Origin: Magnetospirillum sp. 64-120
Lineage (GTDB): Bacteria > Pseudomonadota > Alphaproteobacteria > Rhodospirillales > Magnetospirillaceae
NCBI GenBank assembly: GCA_001898825.1
Contig: MKVK01000034.1
Span: forward strand, 1 to 64,000
Direction: 5' to 3'
Length of the DNA stretch: 64,000 nucleotides
This document shows positions 17,753-26,514 of the stretch, one piece after another. Made by a program: the position numbers and the translations under genes. Position 1 is the stretch's first letter. Each line of letters starts with the position of its first letter. The notes beneath the pieces were generated by a model that had not been told where the DNA came from, did not search any database, and was given only the letters and a program-made list of their open reading frames with translations.

Positions 17753-18856
17753 ATGAAATTCAAACGCATGGCCATCATGTTGACCGCCAGCGTCGTCGTC
17801 TTCGGTGGCGTCCTGGGCTTCGTCCAGTTCAAGCAGATGATGATCAAGCAGTACTTCGCCACCCTGCCCAAGCCGGTGATCCCGGTGACGGTGGAACCGG
17901 CCAAGGCCGAACAATGGCGCGACAGCGTCCAGGCGGTGGGCACCTTGGCCGCCGTCAACGGCGTCGATATCAGCGCGTCCAATTCCGGTCTGGTGGTGGA
18001 CATCAGTTTCCAATCCGGCCAGGCGGTGAAAAAGGGCCAGATGCTGCTGCGTCTGGATTCCGACGTGGAAAAAGCCAGCTTGCGTTCGGCCCAGGCCGAA
18101 GCCGACCTGGCCCGCATCTCGGCCAACCGCCAGCGCCAGCTGGTCAAGTCCGACGCCGTCAGCCAGGCGGCGGTGGACAAGGCCGAGGCCGAACTGAAGG
18201 TCAAGGAAGCCCAGGTCGCCAGCCTGCGCGCCCAAATCGACAAGAAGCAGGTCCACGCCCCCTTCGACGGGGTTCTGGGGGTGCGCAAGGTCGACCTGGG
18301 CCAATTCATCCAGTCGGGGGAAGCCATCGTCAACCTGCAGGACCTGTCGGTGATGCTGGCCGATTTCTCGCTGTCGCAACGTGACCTGGAACTGGCCAGT
18401 GTCGGCCGTGCCATCCGCATGACCACCGATTCCTATCCCGGCCGGGTGTTCGAAGGCACCATCGCCGCCATCGAACCGCAGGTGGACGCCAAGACCGGCA
18501 TGGTGCTGGCCCAGGCTCGCTTCCCCAACGCCGAAGGCAAGCTGCGCCCGGGCATGTTCGCCCGTATCGAAATCCTGCGCGACACCGCCGCCGACGTGGT
18601 CACCGTGCCGGTGGAAGCGGTGTCCTACAACCTGCACGGCGACGCCGTCTTCGTCATCGAAGACACGGCTGATGGTCCGCAAGCCGCCCGTCAGGTGGTG
18701 CAGCTGGGCGAACGCAAGGACGGCCGTGTCGTCATCCTGAAGGGCCTGGCCGCCGGCGCCAAGGTGGTCACCACCGGCCAGTTGAAGCTGGAACACGGCT
18801 CGAAGGTCCAAGTGGCGGGCACCGACCCGCTGAAGCAAGCGGCCAAGGCCGAATAG
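17753..18856 (+). CDS. RND efflux periplasmic adaptor subunit
   Basis: A 367-residue membrane-fusion protein of the MexA/AcrA kind. The N-terminal anchor is near residues 6-24; the lipoyl halves lie around NSGLVVDISFQSGQAVKKGQMLLRLD and HAPFDGVLGVRKVDLGQFI, with a coiled-coil arm between them; a beta-barrel and membrane-proximal domain follow. A TTG six bases upstream is in frame, but the ATG at 17753 has GACGGAG at proper spacing. It pairs with the RND permease ten bases downstream. No outer-membrane factor is encoded here, so a shared TolC-like channel is likely. Confidence 0.94.
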   Translation: MKFKRMAIMLTASVVVFGGVLGFVQFKQMMIKQYFATLPKPVIPVTVEPAKAEQWRDSVQAVGTLAAVNGVDISASNSGLVVDISFQSGQAVKKGQMLLRLDSDVEKASLRSAQAEADLARISANRQRQLVKSDAVSQAAVDKAEAELKVKEAQVASLRAQIDKKQVHAPFDGVLGVRKVDLGQFIQSGEAIVNLQDLSVMLADFSLSQRDLELASVGRAIRMTTDSYPGRVFEGTIAAIEPQVDAKTGMVLAQARFPNAEGKLRPGMFARIEILRDTAADVVTVPVEAVSYNLHGDAVFVIEDTADGPQAARQVVQLGERKDGRVVILKGLAAGAKVVTTGQLKLEHGSKVQVAGTDPLKQAAKAE

Positions 18857-18866
18857 GAGCGGACGC

Positions 18867-21800
18867 ATGTTCGACATCTTCATCAAGCGCCCGGTCCTGG
18901 CCAGCGTCATCAGCCTGCTGATCCTGTTCGTCGGCTTGCGGGCGCTGCTGATGCTGCCGGTGCGGCAATACCCGGAAATGAAGAACACGGTGATCACCGT
19001 GACCACCACCTATCCGGGCGCCGACGCCGAGCTGATCCAGGGCTTCATCACCCAGCCCTTGCAAAAGGCGGTGGCGACGTCCGCCGGCCTGGATTACCTG
19101 ACCTCGTCCTCGGTGCAGGGCGCGTCCACCATCAAGGCCTATGTGCGGCTGAACGAAGACCCCGACGCCGCCATGACCGAGGTGATGAGCAAGGTCAACG
19201 AAGTGCGTTCGGTGCTGCCGCGCGGCATCAACGATCCGGTGCTGAAGAAAGAAACCGGCCAGACCTTCGCCTCGGCCTATCTGGCGTTTTCGTCCGACGT
19301 GCTCAGCCAGGAACAGATCACCGACTACGTCAACCGGGTGATCCAGCCGAAACTGGCCTCGGTCCCCGGTGTCGCCAACCCGGAAGTGTTCGGCGGCCAG
19401 AACTTTTCCATCCGCGTCTGGCTGGACCCGGAAAAGCTGGCGCAGCTGGGCCTGACCGCCGAGGACGTCAACGCCGCGCTGACGTCCAACAACTTCACCT
19501 CGGCGGCGGGGTCCACCAAGGGCGCCTATGACGTGGTGACCACCCAGGCCAAGACCGACCTCAACACCATCGCCGATTTCCGCAATCTGGTGGTTAAGAA
19601 CGACGGCACCCGTCTGGTGCGTCTGTCCGACATCGGCGAAGTGTCCCTGGGCGCCCAGAACGACGAGATGGCGGTGTTCGCGTCGGGCAAGCGCGCCATC
19701 TTCGTCGGCGTCTTCACCACGCCTGAAGCCAATCCGCTGACGGTGATCAAGGAAATCCGCGAAAGCGCCCTGCCCGCCATCGAAAGCCAGCTGCCGCCCG
19801 GCCTGAAGGCGGAAATCGCCTATGATTCCACCGTGTTCATCCAGGCCGCCATCGACGAGGTGGTGAAAACCATCCTGGAAGCCGCCGTCATCGTGATGAT
19901 CGTCATCTTCGCCTTCATGGGGTCTGTGCGTTCGGTGGCCATCCCCGTCATCACCGTGCCGCTGTCCTTGATCGGCGTGGCGTTGTTCCTGCTGGCTTTG
20001 GGCTTTTCCATCAACCTTTTGACCCTGTTGGCCATGGTGCTGGCCATCGGTCTGGTGGTGGACGACGCCATCGTGGTGGTGGAGAACGTCCATCGCCACA
20101 TCGAGGAAGGGCTGTCGCCCTTCCAGGCCGCCATTGTCGGAACCCGTGAAATCGCCGGCCCGGTCATTTCCATGACCATCACCCTGGCCGCCGTTTACGC
20201 CCCCATCGCCTTCATGGGCGGGCTGACCGGATCGTTGTTCAAGGAATTCGCCCTGGCGCTTGCCGGTTCGGTGATCGTGTCGGGCATCATCGCCCTGACC
20301 CTGTCGCCGATGATGTGTTCCTTGATCCTGAAGCACGACGAGGACAAGAAGGGCCTGCCGGCCCGCATCGACGCCATCTTCGACGCGTTGCAGGGCAAGT
20401 ACCGCCGCGTGCTGGCGGCGTCGCTGGCCGACCGCGCCACCACCCTGACTTTCGCCGGCATCGTCGTCGCCGTGCTGCCCCTGCTGTTCCTGGCGGTGCC
20501 CACCGAACTGGCTCCGGAAGAAGACCAGGGCGTGGTGTTCACCGCCTTTTCCGGCCCGGCTTCGGCCAACACCGAATACATGGAACTGTTCGCCAATCAG
20601 ATCGACAATACGCTGAAGCAGTTCGACGAGGTTCAGGGCCGCTTCCTGATCGCCGGCATCGGTTCCATCAACCAGGGTTTCGGCGGCGCGGTGACCAAGC
20701 CGTGGGAAGACCGCAAGGCGTCCACCAAGGAACTGACACCCATGTTCCAGCAAAAGCTGGACGCCATCTCGGGGGTCAAGGCCTCGGTGTTCTCGCCCCC
20801 TGCCCTGCCCGGTTCCGATGGTCTGCCGGTGCAGTTCGTCGTCACCTCGACCGCCGATTACCGGGTGCTGAACGATTTGCAGGCGGAAATGATGCGCCGC
20901 GCCACGGCGTCGGGCATGTACGCCTTCATCGACAGCGACCTGAAATTCGAAAGCCCGCAGACGGTGGTCGACATCGATCGCGACAAGGCGGCGTCTTACG
21001 GCGTCACCATGCAGCAGATCGGCGAATCGCTGGCCACCATGACCGGCGGCAACTACGTCAACCTGGTCAACCTGCAGGGCCGGTCCTATCAGGTCATCCC
21101 GCAGGTGCCGCGTGACTTCCGCCTGGACCCGCGCCAGTTGGGCCGTTTCCACGTGCGCACCACCGACGGCGGCGCGGTGCCGCTGTCGTCTCTGGTCACC
21201 CTGAAGCAGGCGGTCAAGCCGGTGACGCTGAACCAGTTCAACCAGTTGAACAGCTTCACCATCAGCGCCTTCCCCATGCCCGGCACCACCTTGGGCCAGT
21301 CGCTGGCCACCCTGGAAGGCATCGCCAAGGAGGTGCTGCCGCAAGGTGCCACCTATGATTATGCCGGCCAGTCGCGCCAGTACATCCAGGAAGGCAACTC
21401 GCTGGCGGTGACCTTCGTCTTCGCCCTGGTCATCATCTTCCTGGTGCTGGCGGCGCAGTTCGAAAGCTTCCGCGATCCCCTGGTCATCATGGTCTCGGTG
21501 CCACTGTCGCTGTGCGGGGCGCTGATCCCCTTGGCCATCGGCGTCGCCACCATGAACATCTATACCCAGGTGGGGCTGATCACCCTGATCGGGCTGATCA
21601 CCAAGCATGGCATCCTGATCTGCGAAGTGGCGCGCGAGCGTCAGGAACAGGAAGGATTGACCCGCATGCAGGCGGTTCAGGTGGCGGCCAGTCTTCGTCT
21701 GCGCCCCATCCTGATGACCACGGCGGCCATGGTCACCGGCCTGATCCCGCTGCTGCTGGCCAGCGGCGCGGGTGCGGCCAGCCGCTTCTCCATCGCCGTC

Positions 21801-21941
21801 GTCATCGTCGCCGGCATGAGCATCGGCACCTTGTTCACCTTGTTCGTGCTGCCGGTGATCTACACCTTCCTGGCCAGTGAACGCGGGCAATCCACCGATC
21901 CCCAAACCCACGGCCACGTGGCCGCCGAAGGGGCGGAATAG
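18867..21941 (+). CDS. RND multidrug efflux permease (HAE1 family)
   Basis: A 1024-residue inner-membrane proton-driven pump like AcrB/MexF. The N-terminus FIKRPVLASVISLLILFVGL is typical. TM4 carries the proton-relay Asp pair in AIGLVVDDAIVVVENV, and two large periplasmic loops follow TM1 and TM7. The second half has FESFRDPLVIMVSVPLSLCGA and RLRPILMTTAAMVTGLIPLL. Length is normal. Last gene of the tetR-adaptor-permease unit, ended by a strong terminator. The RND superfamily is certain; the transported compound cannot be told. Confidence 0.96.
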   Translation: MFDIFIKRPVLASVISLLILFVGLRALLMLPVRQYPEMKNTVITVTTTYPGADAELIQGFITQPLQKAVATSAGLDYLTSSSVQGASTIKAYVRLNEDPDAAMTEVMSKVNEVRSVLPRGINDPVLKKETGQTFASAYLAFSSDVLSQEQITDYVNRVIQPKLASVPGVANPEVFGGQNFSIRVWLDPEKLAQLGLTAEDVNAALTSNNFTSAAGSTKGAYDVVTTQAKTDLNTIADFRNLVVKNDGTRLVRLSDIGEVSLGAQNDEMAVFASGKRAIFVGVFTTPEANPLTVIKEIRESALPAIESQLPPGLKAEIAYDSTVFIQAAIDEVVKTILEAAVIVMIVIFAFMGSVRSVAIPVITVPLSLIGVALFLLALGFSINLLTLLAMVLAIGLVVDDAIVVVENVHRHIEEGLSPFQAAIVGTREIAGPVISMTITLAAVYAPIAFMGGLTGSLFKEFALALAGSVIVSGIIALTLSPMMCSLILKHDEDKKGLPARIDAIFDALQGKYRRVLAASLADRATTLTFAGIVVAVLPLLFLAVPTELAPEEDQGVVFTAFSGPASANTEYMELFANQIDNTLKQFDEVQGRFLIAGIGSINQGFGGAVTKPWEDRKASTKELTPMFQQKLDAISGVKASVFSPPALPGSDGLPVQFVVTSTADYRVLNDLQAEMMRRATASGMYAFIDSDLKFESPQTVVDIDRDKAASYGVTMQQIGESLATMTGGNYVNLVNLQGRSYQVIPQVPRDFRLDPRQLGRFHVRTTDGGAVPLSSLVTLKQAVKPVTLNQFNQLNSFTISAFPMPGTTLGQSLATLEGIAKEVLPQGATYDYAGQSRQYIQEGNSLAVTFVFALVIIFLVLAAQFESFRDPLVIMVSVPLSLCGALIPLAIGVATMNIYTQVGLITLIGLITKHGILICEVARERQEQEGLTRMQAVQVAASLRLRPILMTTAAMVTGLIPLLLASGAGAASRFSIAVVIVAGMSIGTLFTLFVLPVIYTFLASERGQSTDPQTHGHVAAEGAE

Positions 21942-21942
21942 C

Positions 21943-21974
21943 AAAAAGGCGGAACCGAAAGGTTCCGCCTTTTT
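21943..21974. terminator. Bidirectional Rho-independent terminator
   Basis: Stem AAAAAGGCGGAACC, loop GAAA, stem GGTTCCGCCTTTTT. A-run and T-run flank both sides, so it can end both the RND operon (+) and the nir operon (-, nirN stop at 21978). Confidence 0.9.
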
Positions 21975-21977
21975 GAT

Positions 21978-23519
21978 TTAATGGGACGTGCCGCTGGAAT
22001 AGCTGATCTTGTTCCAGACGTTGTATTTGCCGATGGGGGCGTTCATGGGCAGGCGCTTTTCCTCGGCAAAAGTCTTGGCGTCCACCACGATGACGGCACC
22101 GTCCTTTTCCGACAGCGACAGCAACAGCTTCGATCCGTCCCGGTTGAATTCCACATGACGGGTCAGCCGTCCCGGCGCCGGACGGATGGTTTTGACGATT
22201 TCCAGCGTTCTGGTATCGATGATCTGCATGGCGTCCTTTTCCTTGCCCATGGAGACGTCGACCCAGGCATAGGGGCTGTTTTCATGGCCGCGCATGAAGA
22301 AGCCCGGCCCCAGGGTGGGGATGCGCTTGACGGTTTCCCAGGTCTGCATGTCGATGACGCTGACCATGGCTTCCTTCAGATGCGGCGTCGCCATCAACAT
22401 GCGATCACCCTGCTTGAAGACGATGCCCGACCCCAGATGCGGCATGCCGCCCAGATCAAGGTCGGCCACCTTGCGCTTCAGGTCCAGGTCCACCACCATG
22501 CCCTTCTTGCCGTCGCGCGACGCCCCCATCACCCGTTCATAGGCGGGATCGAAGAAGAAATCGTCCAGATAGTCGGGGGTACGGATACGCAAAGCCTGGA
22601 ACCGGCCGCCGGTGCTCACGCCTTCTTCCAGGCCCGGCTGGCGGGAATGGGCCAAGCCGTTGATCACCGGCCCGGCATCGTCGGCATAGGGGATTTCCCA
22701 AATCTCTTCCAGGTCGCGCAGCGCCACCACGAAGGAATGCCGGGGCGGCGCGGTATAGACCGCCGACACCCGGCTGGACTTGCCGTCGCCTTGCACCGGG
22801 ATCACCTGCATCAGCGACAGGTCACGGGCGTCCAGCGCCACCAAAGTGTGGGGAAGAACATTGCCCACCATCAGGAAGCGGCCGTCATCGGAAACCGCCA
22901 CGTTGCGGGTGTTGATGCCGACGCGGATTTCCGCCATCAGCTTGCCCGTCCACATGTCCACCTTGGACACCCAGCCATCACGCGACGCGAAATAGACGAA
23001 GCGGCCGTCAGGTGAATATTTAGCCCCACCATGCAGGGCGAACCGGCTTTGGAAGCGGTACAGCGGCTTCATGGCATCGCCATCGACGATAGAGACGTGA
23101 TGGTCGCCGCCTTCCACCACGGTGAACAGGTTCAACGGATCGCCCTTGAACGGCGGCTTGCTCGGCAGGGTGGCGGGGTCGGTGACCCGTAGATGCGACG
23201 CCTTGATCTGGTCCGCCCCCCATTCGGGCAAGGCCGGCACCGGGGAATAGACGTATTTGACCAAGGCCTTGATCTGATCGCCGCTCAGTTGGTCCTTGAA
23301 GGCCGGCATCTGCGAGGCGTCACGGCCCTCGGCCACCACTTTCTCGGCCTCGGCCGGACGCAGACGGCCCAGGTTTTCCGGCAACAGGGCCGGGCCGATG
23401 GCGCCCAGGCGGTCGGCGCCATGACAGGCGGCGCAGGTTTCCGTGTAAAGGCGTTCGACGTTGTCGGCCAAGGCCGGGCCGGCCAGCAGCGCCAGGGCCA
23501 GCGGAAGCAGGCGTTTCAT
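21978..23519 (-). CDS. nirN: NirN, dihydro-heme d1 dehydrogenase (cytochrome c / d1-type propeller)
   Basis: A 513-residue periplasmic NirS relative. The signal peptide ends near residue 18 (GPALA). A c-type heme motif CAACH (C29, C32, H33) opens the cytochrome domain (to about 100), followed by an eight-bladed d1-type beta-propeller. In Pseudomonas NirN oxidises the last d1 precursor and hands the cofactor to NirS. It is NirN and not a second NirS because it is far from the nirS promoter, closes the heme d1 biosynthesis operon, and is more divergent than the adjacent true NirS. The start overlaps the nirJ stop by ATGA. Confidence 0.9.
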   Translation of the reverse strand: MKRLLPLALALLAGPALADNVERLYTETCAACHGADRLGAIGPALLPENLGRLRPAEAEKVVAEGRDASQMPAFKDQLSGDQIKALVKYVYSPVPALPEWGADQIKASHLRVTDPATLPSKPPFKGDPLNLFTVVEGGDHHVSIVDGDAMKPLYRFQSRFALHGGAKYSPDGRFVYFASRDGWVSKVDMWTGKLMAEIRVGINTRNVAVSDDGRFLMVGNVLPHTLVALDARDLSLMQVIPVQGDGKSSRVSAVYTAPPRHSFVVALRDLEEIWEIPYADDAGPVINGLAHSRQPGLEEGVSTGGRFQALRIRTPDYLDDFFFDPAYERVMGASRDGKKGMVVDLDLKRKVADLDLGGMPHLGSGIVFKQGDRMLMATPHLKEAMVSVIDMQTWETVKRIPTLGPGFFMRGHENSPYAWVDVSMGKEKDAMQIIDTRTLEIVKTIRPAPGRLTRHVEFNRDGSKLLLSLSEKDGAVIVVDAKTFAEEKRLPMNAPIGKYNVWNKISYSSGTSH

Positions 23520-24643
23520 GCGACCTCCTTGTCGGTCAGATAGCAGCCGGGATCCTCGCCCCAGCGGTCGCCGCCGGCGCGGTCGGCCCGCACCCGGCTG
23601 TTACCGTTGCAGATATCCAAATGCCGGCACCCGCCGCAGCGTCCGGTCAACGCCCGTGGATGCGGGCGCAAGCCCGACAGAACCGGGGATTCGGGGTCGG
23701 ACCACAGCTGCGAGAACGGAATTTTACGCACGTTGCCCAACCGTTCGTGCCACCACATGGTGTCGGGATGGACCCAGCCCAGGTTGTCGATGTTGGCGAC
23801 GTTGACACCCGCCGCGTTGCCCCCCCATTGCCGCAGCTTGCCCTGGATGTGGGCCGCCTTGTCGGGCCAGCGCGCCGCCACCCAGGCCAGGAAATAGGGG
23901 CCGTCGGCATCGTTGTTGCCGGTGACGCATTCCACCTGCGGATGGGCGTGGGCGAAGTCGAACAACGTGTCCATGGCCCGGCGTGTCATGGCGAAACCAG
24001 CGTCTTCCGCCCGGTTGACGTTGCCGCGCCCGGCATAGTTCAGATGCGAGAAATAGAACTTCCCCACCCCTTCGTCGGCGGTCAGTTGCAGGATGTCGGC
24101 GAAGTGATGGGCGTTCTCGGCGGTCATGGTGAAGCGCAGGCCCACTTTGACGCCACGGTCCCGGCACAGCCGCAAGCCGTCCAAAGCCGCGTGGAAGGCG
24201 CCGGACTTGCCGCGAAAGGCGTCGTTGACGGCGCCGATGCCGTCCAGCGACACGCCGACATAATCGAAACCGGCGGCGGTGATGCGGTCGGCCAAGGGCA
24301 CGGTGATCAAGGTGCCGTTGGACGACAGCGACACCGACGGGAAGCCCAAATCCTTGGCATAAGCGGCGATGTCAAAGATGTCGGGGCGCAGCAACGGCTC
24401 GCCGCCCGACAGGATCAGCGCCGGCACCTTGAAGGCGCGCAAATCGTCCATCACCGTGCGGATTTCGTCGAAACTAAGCTCGCCGGCGAAATCCTTGTCG
24501 GCCGAGGTGGAATAGCAATGCTTGCACAACAGGTTGCAGCGGCGGATCAGGTTCCAGATCACCACCGGGCCGGGCGGATTGCGCCGGGGCTGAACCGGAC
24601 TGGGCGCGTCAAGCTCGCGCAGGAACTGGCTTAGGCGGAACAT
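23516..24643 (-). CDS. nirJ: Heme d1 biosynthesis radical SAM protein NirJ
   Basis: A 375-residue cytoplasmic radical SAM enzyme that replaces the propionate side chains of didecarboxysiroheme by oxo groups. The SAM cluster motif RRCNLLCKHCYST (C-x3-C-x2-C) lies near residues 34-46, then LSGGEPLLRPDI. The C-terminal GRCGGCRHLDICNGNSR plus a late Cys (DPGCYLTD) supplies a second, SPASM-like cluster, as known for NirJ. Upstream nirH overlaps its start by 35 bases and nirN follows with ATGA, so it is well inside the operon. Confidence 0.95.
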   Translation of the reverse strand: MFRLSQFLRELDAPSPVQPRRNPPGPVVIWNLIRRCNLLCKHCYSTSADKDFAGELSFDEIRTVMDDLRAFKVPALILSGGEPLLRPDIFDIAAYAKDLGFPSVSLSSNGTLITVPLADRITAAGFDYVGVSLDGIGAVNDAFRGKSGAFHAALDGLRLCRDRGVKVGLRFTMTAENAHHFADILQLTADEGVGKFYFSHLNYAGRGNVNRAEDAGFAMTRRAMDTLFDFAHAHPQVECVTGNNDADGPYFLAWVAARWPDKAAHIQGKLRQWGGNAAGVNVANIDNLGWVHPDTMWWHERLGNVRKIPFSQLWSDPESPVLSGLRPHPRALTGRCGGCRHLDICNGNSRVRADRAGGDRWGEDPGCYLTDKEVA

Positions 24644-25133
24644 CCCCGTCCCCTTTCAGACGCAAACCGGTTTTCTTCAGGATGCGGGTTGAATAAAGCA
24701 CCCGGTGCCCCCGGTTCATCCCCCCCAAAGCCTGGGCCGCACGGGCCACCAAATCGTCGGCGTCGTCCTTGCGACGCGCATGGATCATGGCGAACAGGTT
24801 GAACGGCCAGTCGGGCAACAGGCGCGGGCGTTCATAGCAATGGCTGACGAAGCCCAGGGAACACAACGCGGCCCCGGCGGCCGCCACGTCGTGGTCGGCC
24901 ACGTCCCACACGGTCATGCCGTTCCAGGCATAGCCCAGGGCGTAATGGTTGGGCACCACACCGATGCGACGGATGACGCCGTTTTCCAGCATGACCTGGA
25001 CCCGGCGACGTAATTCGGCCGCGTCGATCCCCACCTGTTGGGCCACCGCGTCATAGGGCCGTTCCACCAACGGCAAGCCGTCTTGGGTGGCGACGATGAT
25101 GGCCCGGTCGGTGTCGTCCAGAATATGGGTCAT
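24609..25133 (-). CDS. nirH: Siroheme decarboxylase subunit NirH
   Basis: 174 residues of the AsnC/Lrp-like siroheme decarboxylase family, which removes the C12 and C18 acetates of siroheme. An N-terminal winged-helix-like half (DRAIIVATQDGLPLVERPYDAVAQQVGI) is followed by the ferredoxin-like half with VRRIGVVPNHYALGYAWNGM and CYERPRLLPDWPFNLFAMIH, the signature of the NirH/NirL branch. The ATG at 25133 overlaps the nirG stop (ATGA); an upstream extension in the same frame runs into nirG and is rejected. Assignment as H rather than L follows gene order (D-L-G-H) and is less sure than the family. Confidence 0.87.
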   Translation of the reverse strand: MTHILDDTDRAIIVATQDGLPLVERPYDAVAQQVGIDAAELRRRVQVMLENGVIRRIGVVPNHYALGYAWNGMTVWDVADHDVAAAGAALCSLGFVSHCYERPRLLPDWPFNLFAMIHARRKDDADDLVARAAQALGGMNRGHRVLYSTRILKKTGLRLKGDGDVPPKPVPARA

Positions 25134-25573
25134 GCCTCGAACTTCAGCCCGATGTGGAACTCGGTGAGCTTGGGCAGATCGTGCGCCACCAGACCGGTGC
25201 GGTCCTGGACTTCGGTCAAGACCCGGGCCACCCGTTCGCGGCTTTCGGCGGCGATGACGAACCACATGTTCAGACGGTGGTCGCGCTGGTAATTGTGCGC
25301 CACTTCCGGGAAGGAATTGACGATTTCCGCCACTTCGTCGAAGCGGTCGGCCGGCACTTCCATAGCCACCAGGGTGTTGTGGCCGCCGAAACGGTCGGCG
25401 TTGTACATGGGGCCGAAGCGCGACAACACGCCCTGTTCCTTCATCACCCGAATGCGGGTGATCAACTGTTCAGCGGTCAGTCCCAAAGCCTTGGCGGCAT
25501 CGGCGAAAGGCGTCTCGGAAACTGGAAAGCCGCCCTGCAAGGCGTTGACGATGGCGCGGTCCATATCGTCCAT
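25130..25573 (-). CDS. nirG: Siroheme decarboxylase subunit NirG
   Basis: 147 residues of the AsnC-like decarboxylase family, D/G branch: SRFGPMYNADRFGGHNTLVAMEVP, EVAHNYQRDHRLNMWFVIAAE, and a C-terminal LPKLTEFHIGLKFEA. Members act as NirD-L and NirG-H pairs on siroheme, in the cytoplasm. The ATG at 25573 (MDDMDRAIVNALQGG) is chosen because it falls four bases after the nirL stop. An alternative start three codons in is possible. G versus D is decided by gene order. Confidence 0.87.
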   Translation of the reverse strand: MDDMDRAIVNALQGGFPVSETPFADAAKALGLTAEQLITRIRVMKEQGVLSRFGPMYNADRFGGHNTLVAMEVPADRFDEVAEIVNSFPEVAHNYQRDHRLNMWFVIAAESRERVARVLTEVQDRTGLVAHDLPKLTEFHIGLKFEA

Positions 25574-25577
25574 GGCC

Positions 25578-26072
25578 CTACTCCGCCGCATGACGGTGCT
25601 GATAGCGCGCCCCGCATTGCTTGAAGCGCTTCAACGAAAACAAGGCCTGACGGGGATAATGGTCGACGCCTTCGCGGATCGCCATGCCAGCGATGGCGGC
25701 TTCGACCTCGGCGCGGTCCTTGCCGTGGACCATGGTGAACAGGTTGTACGGCCAGTCGGGCAACCGGCGCGGCCGGCGATAGCACAAAGTCACTTCGTCG
25801 CATTGCCCCAGACGCCGCCCCACCGCCGCCACCTGATCGTCGGGCACGTCCCACACCACCATGGCGTTGGCGCGATAGCCCAATTCGTGATGCCGCACGA
25901 TGACCCCCAGACGGCGGATGACACCGCGGTCGCGCAAGGCGGCCAAAGTGGCGATGACGTCGCTTTCGTTCATCCCCACCACGGTTCCCAACCGGGCATA
26001 GGGCGAGGCGCACAAATCCAGCCCGCCGGAAAGCGCGCTGATCAGGGCCAGTTCGCGTTCGCTCACGTCCAT
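25578..26072 (-). CDS. nirL: Siroheme decarboxylase subunit NirL
   Basis: 164 residues, paralogue of NirH: VIRRLGVIVRHHELGYRANAMVVWDVPD and CYRRPRRLPDWPYNLFTMVHGKDR are the diagnostic stretches. The ATG at 26072 (MDVSERELALISALSGG) overlaps the end of nirD by ten bases. The reading frame remains open upstream into nirD and nirF, but those residues are shadow sequence. It functions with NirD in decarboxylating siroheme to didecarboxysiroheme for heme d1. Confidence 0.87.
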   Translation of the reverse strand: MDVSERELALISALSGGLDLCASPYARLGTVVGMNESDVIATLAALRDRGVIRRLGVIVRHHELGYRANAMVVWDVPDDQVAAVGRRLGQCDEVTLCYRRPRRLPDWPYNLFTMVHGKDRAEVEAAIAGMAIREGVDHYPRQALFSLKRFKQCGARYQHRHAAE

Positions 26073-26512
26073 TGCAATCCGAATCCCAGATCGATGTGGA
26101 AGTCTTCCAGCATGGGCAGGTCCAGAACCTGAAGGCCGGTGCGGCGGGAAATGTCGGCCAGCACCATGTCGATGCCGGCACGGTCGACACAGGCGACCAC
26201 GAACCACAGGTTCAGGCGGTGCTCGCGCTGGTAATTGTGGTTGACCTCGGGGTAGTCGGTGACCAGCGCCGCCACCCGTTCCAGCCATTCGGGCGGCACC
26301 GCCATGGCGGCCAGCGTCGAGGCGCCGGCCACGTTGGGGCGCACCACGGCACCGACCCGGCTGACCGTGCCATGCTGACGCAAGCGGTCCAGGCGGGCGA
26401 TGACTTCGTCCTCGGCGATGCCCAGTTGGCGGCCGATGGCGGCGAAGGGGCGCGGGTCCAGCGGCAAATCGTGCTGATATTCGTCGAGCAGACGCCGGTC
26501 GATCATGTCCAT
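26063..26512 (-). CDS. nirD: Siroheme decarboxylase subunit NirD
   Basis: 149 residues, paralogue of NirG: TVSRVGAVVRPNVAGASTLAAMAVP, EVNHNYQREHRLNLWFVVAC and the end LPMLEDFHIDLGFGLQW. Two starts compete: the ATG at 26512 used here, or a GTG at 26518 that overlaps the nirF stop as GTGA and would add two residues. First of the four AsnC-like decarboxylase genes after nirF; all four are separate, with no D-L fusion. Confidence 0.87.
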   Translation of the reverse strand: MDMIDRRLLDEYQHDLPLDPRPFAAIGRQLGIAEDEVIARLDRLRQHGTVSRVGAVVRPNVAGASTLAAMAVPPEWLERVAALVTDYPEVNHNYQREHRLNLWFVVACVDRAGIDMVLADISRRTGLQVLDLPMLEDFHIDLGFGLQWT

Positions 26513-26514
26513 GG

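Noticed and set aside
18768-21944. A 1058-codon open frame on the minus strand
   Set aside because: It is antisense to the RND permease, rich in His, Gln, Gly and Asp as expected for GC-rich shadow frames, with no recognisable domain.
21978-23519. A second nitrite reductase NirS
   Set aside because: It is the last gene of the heme d1 operon and more divergent than the NirS at 30807, so NirN fits better.
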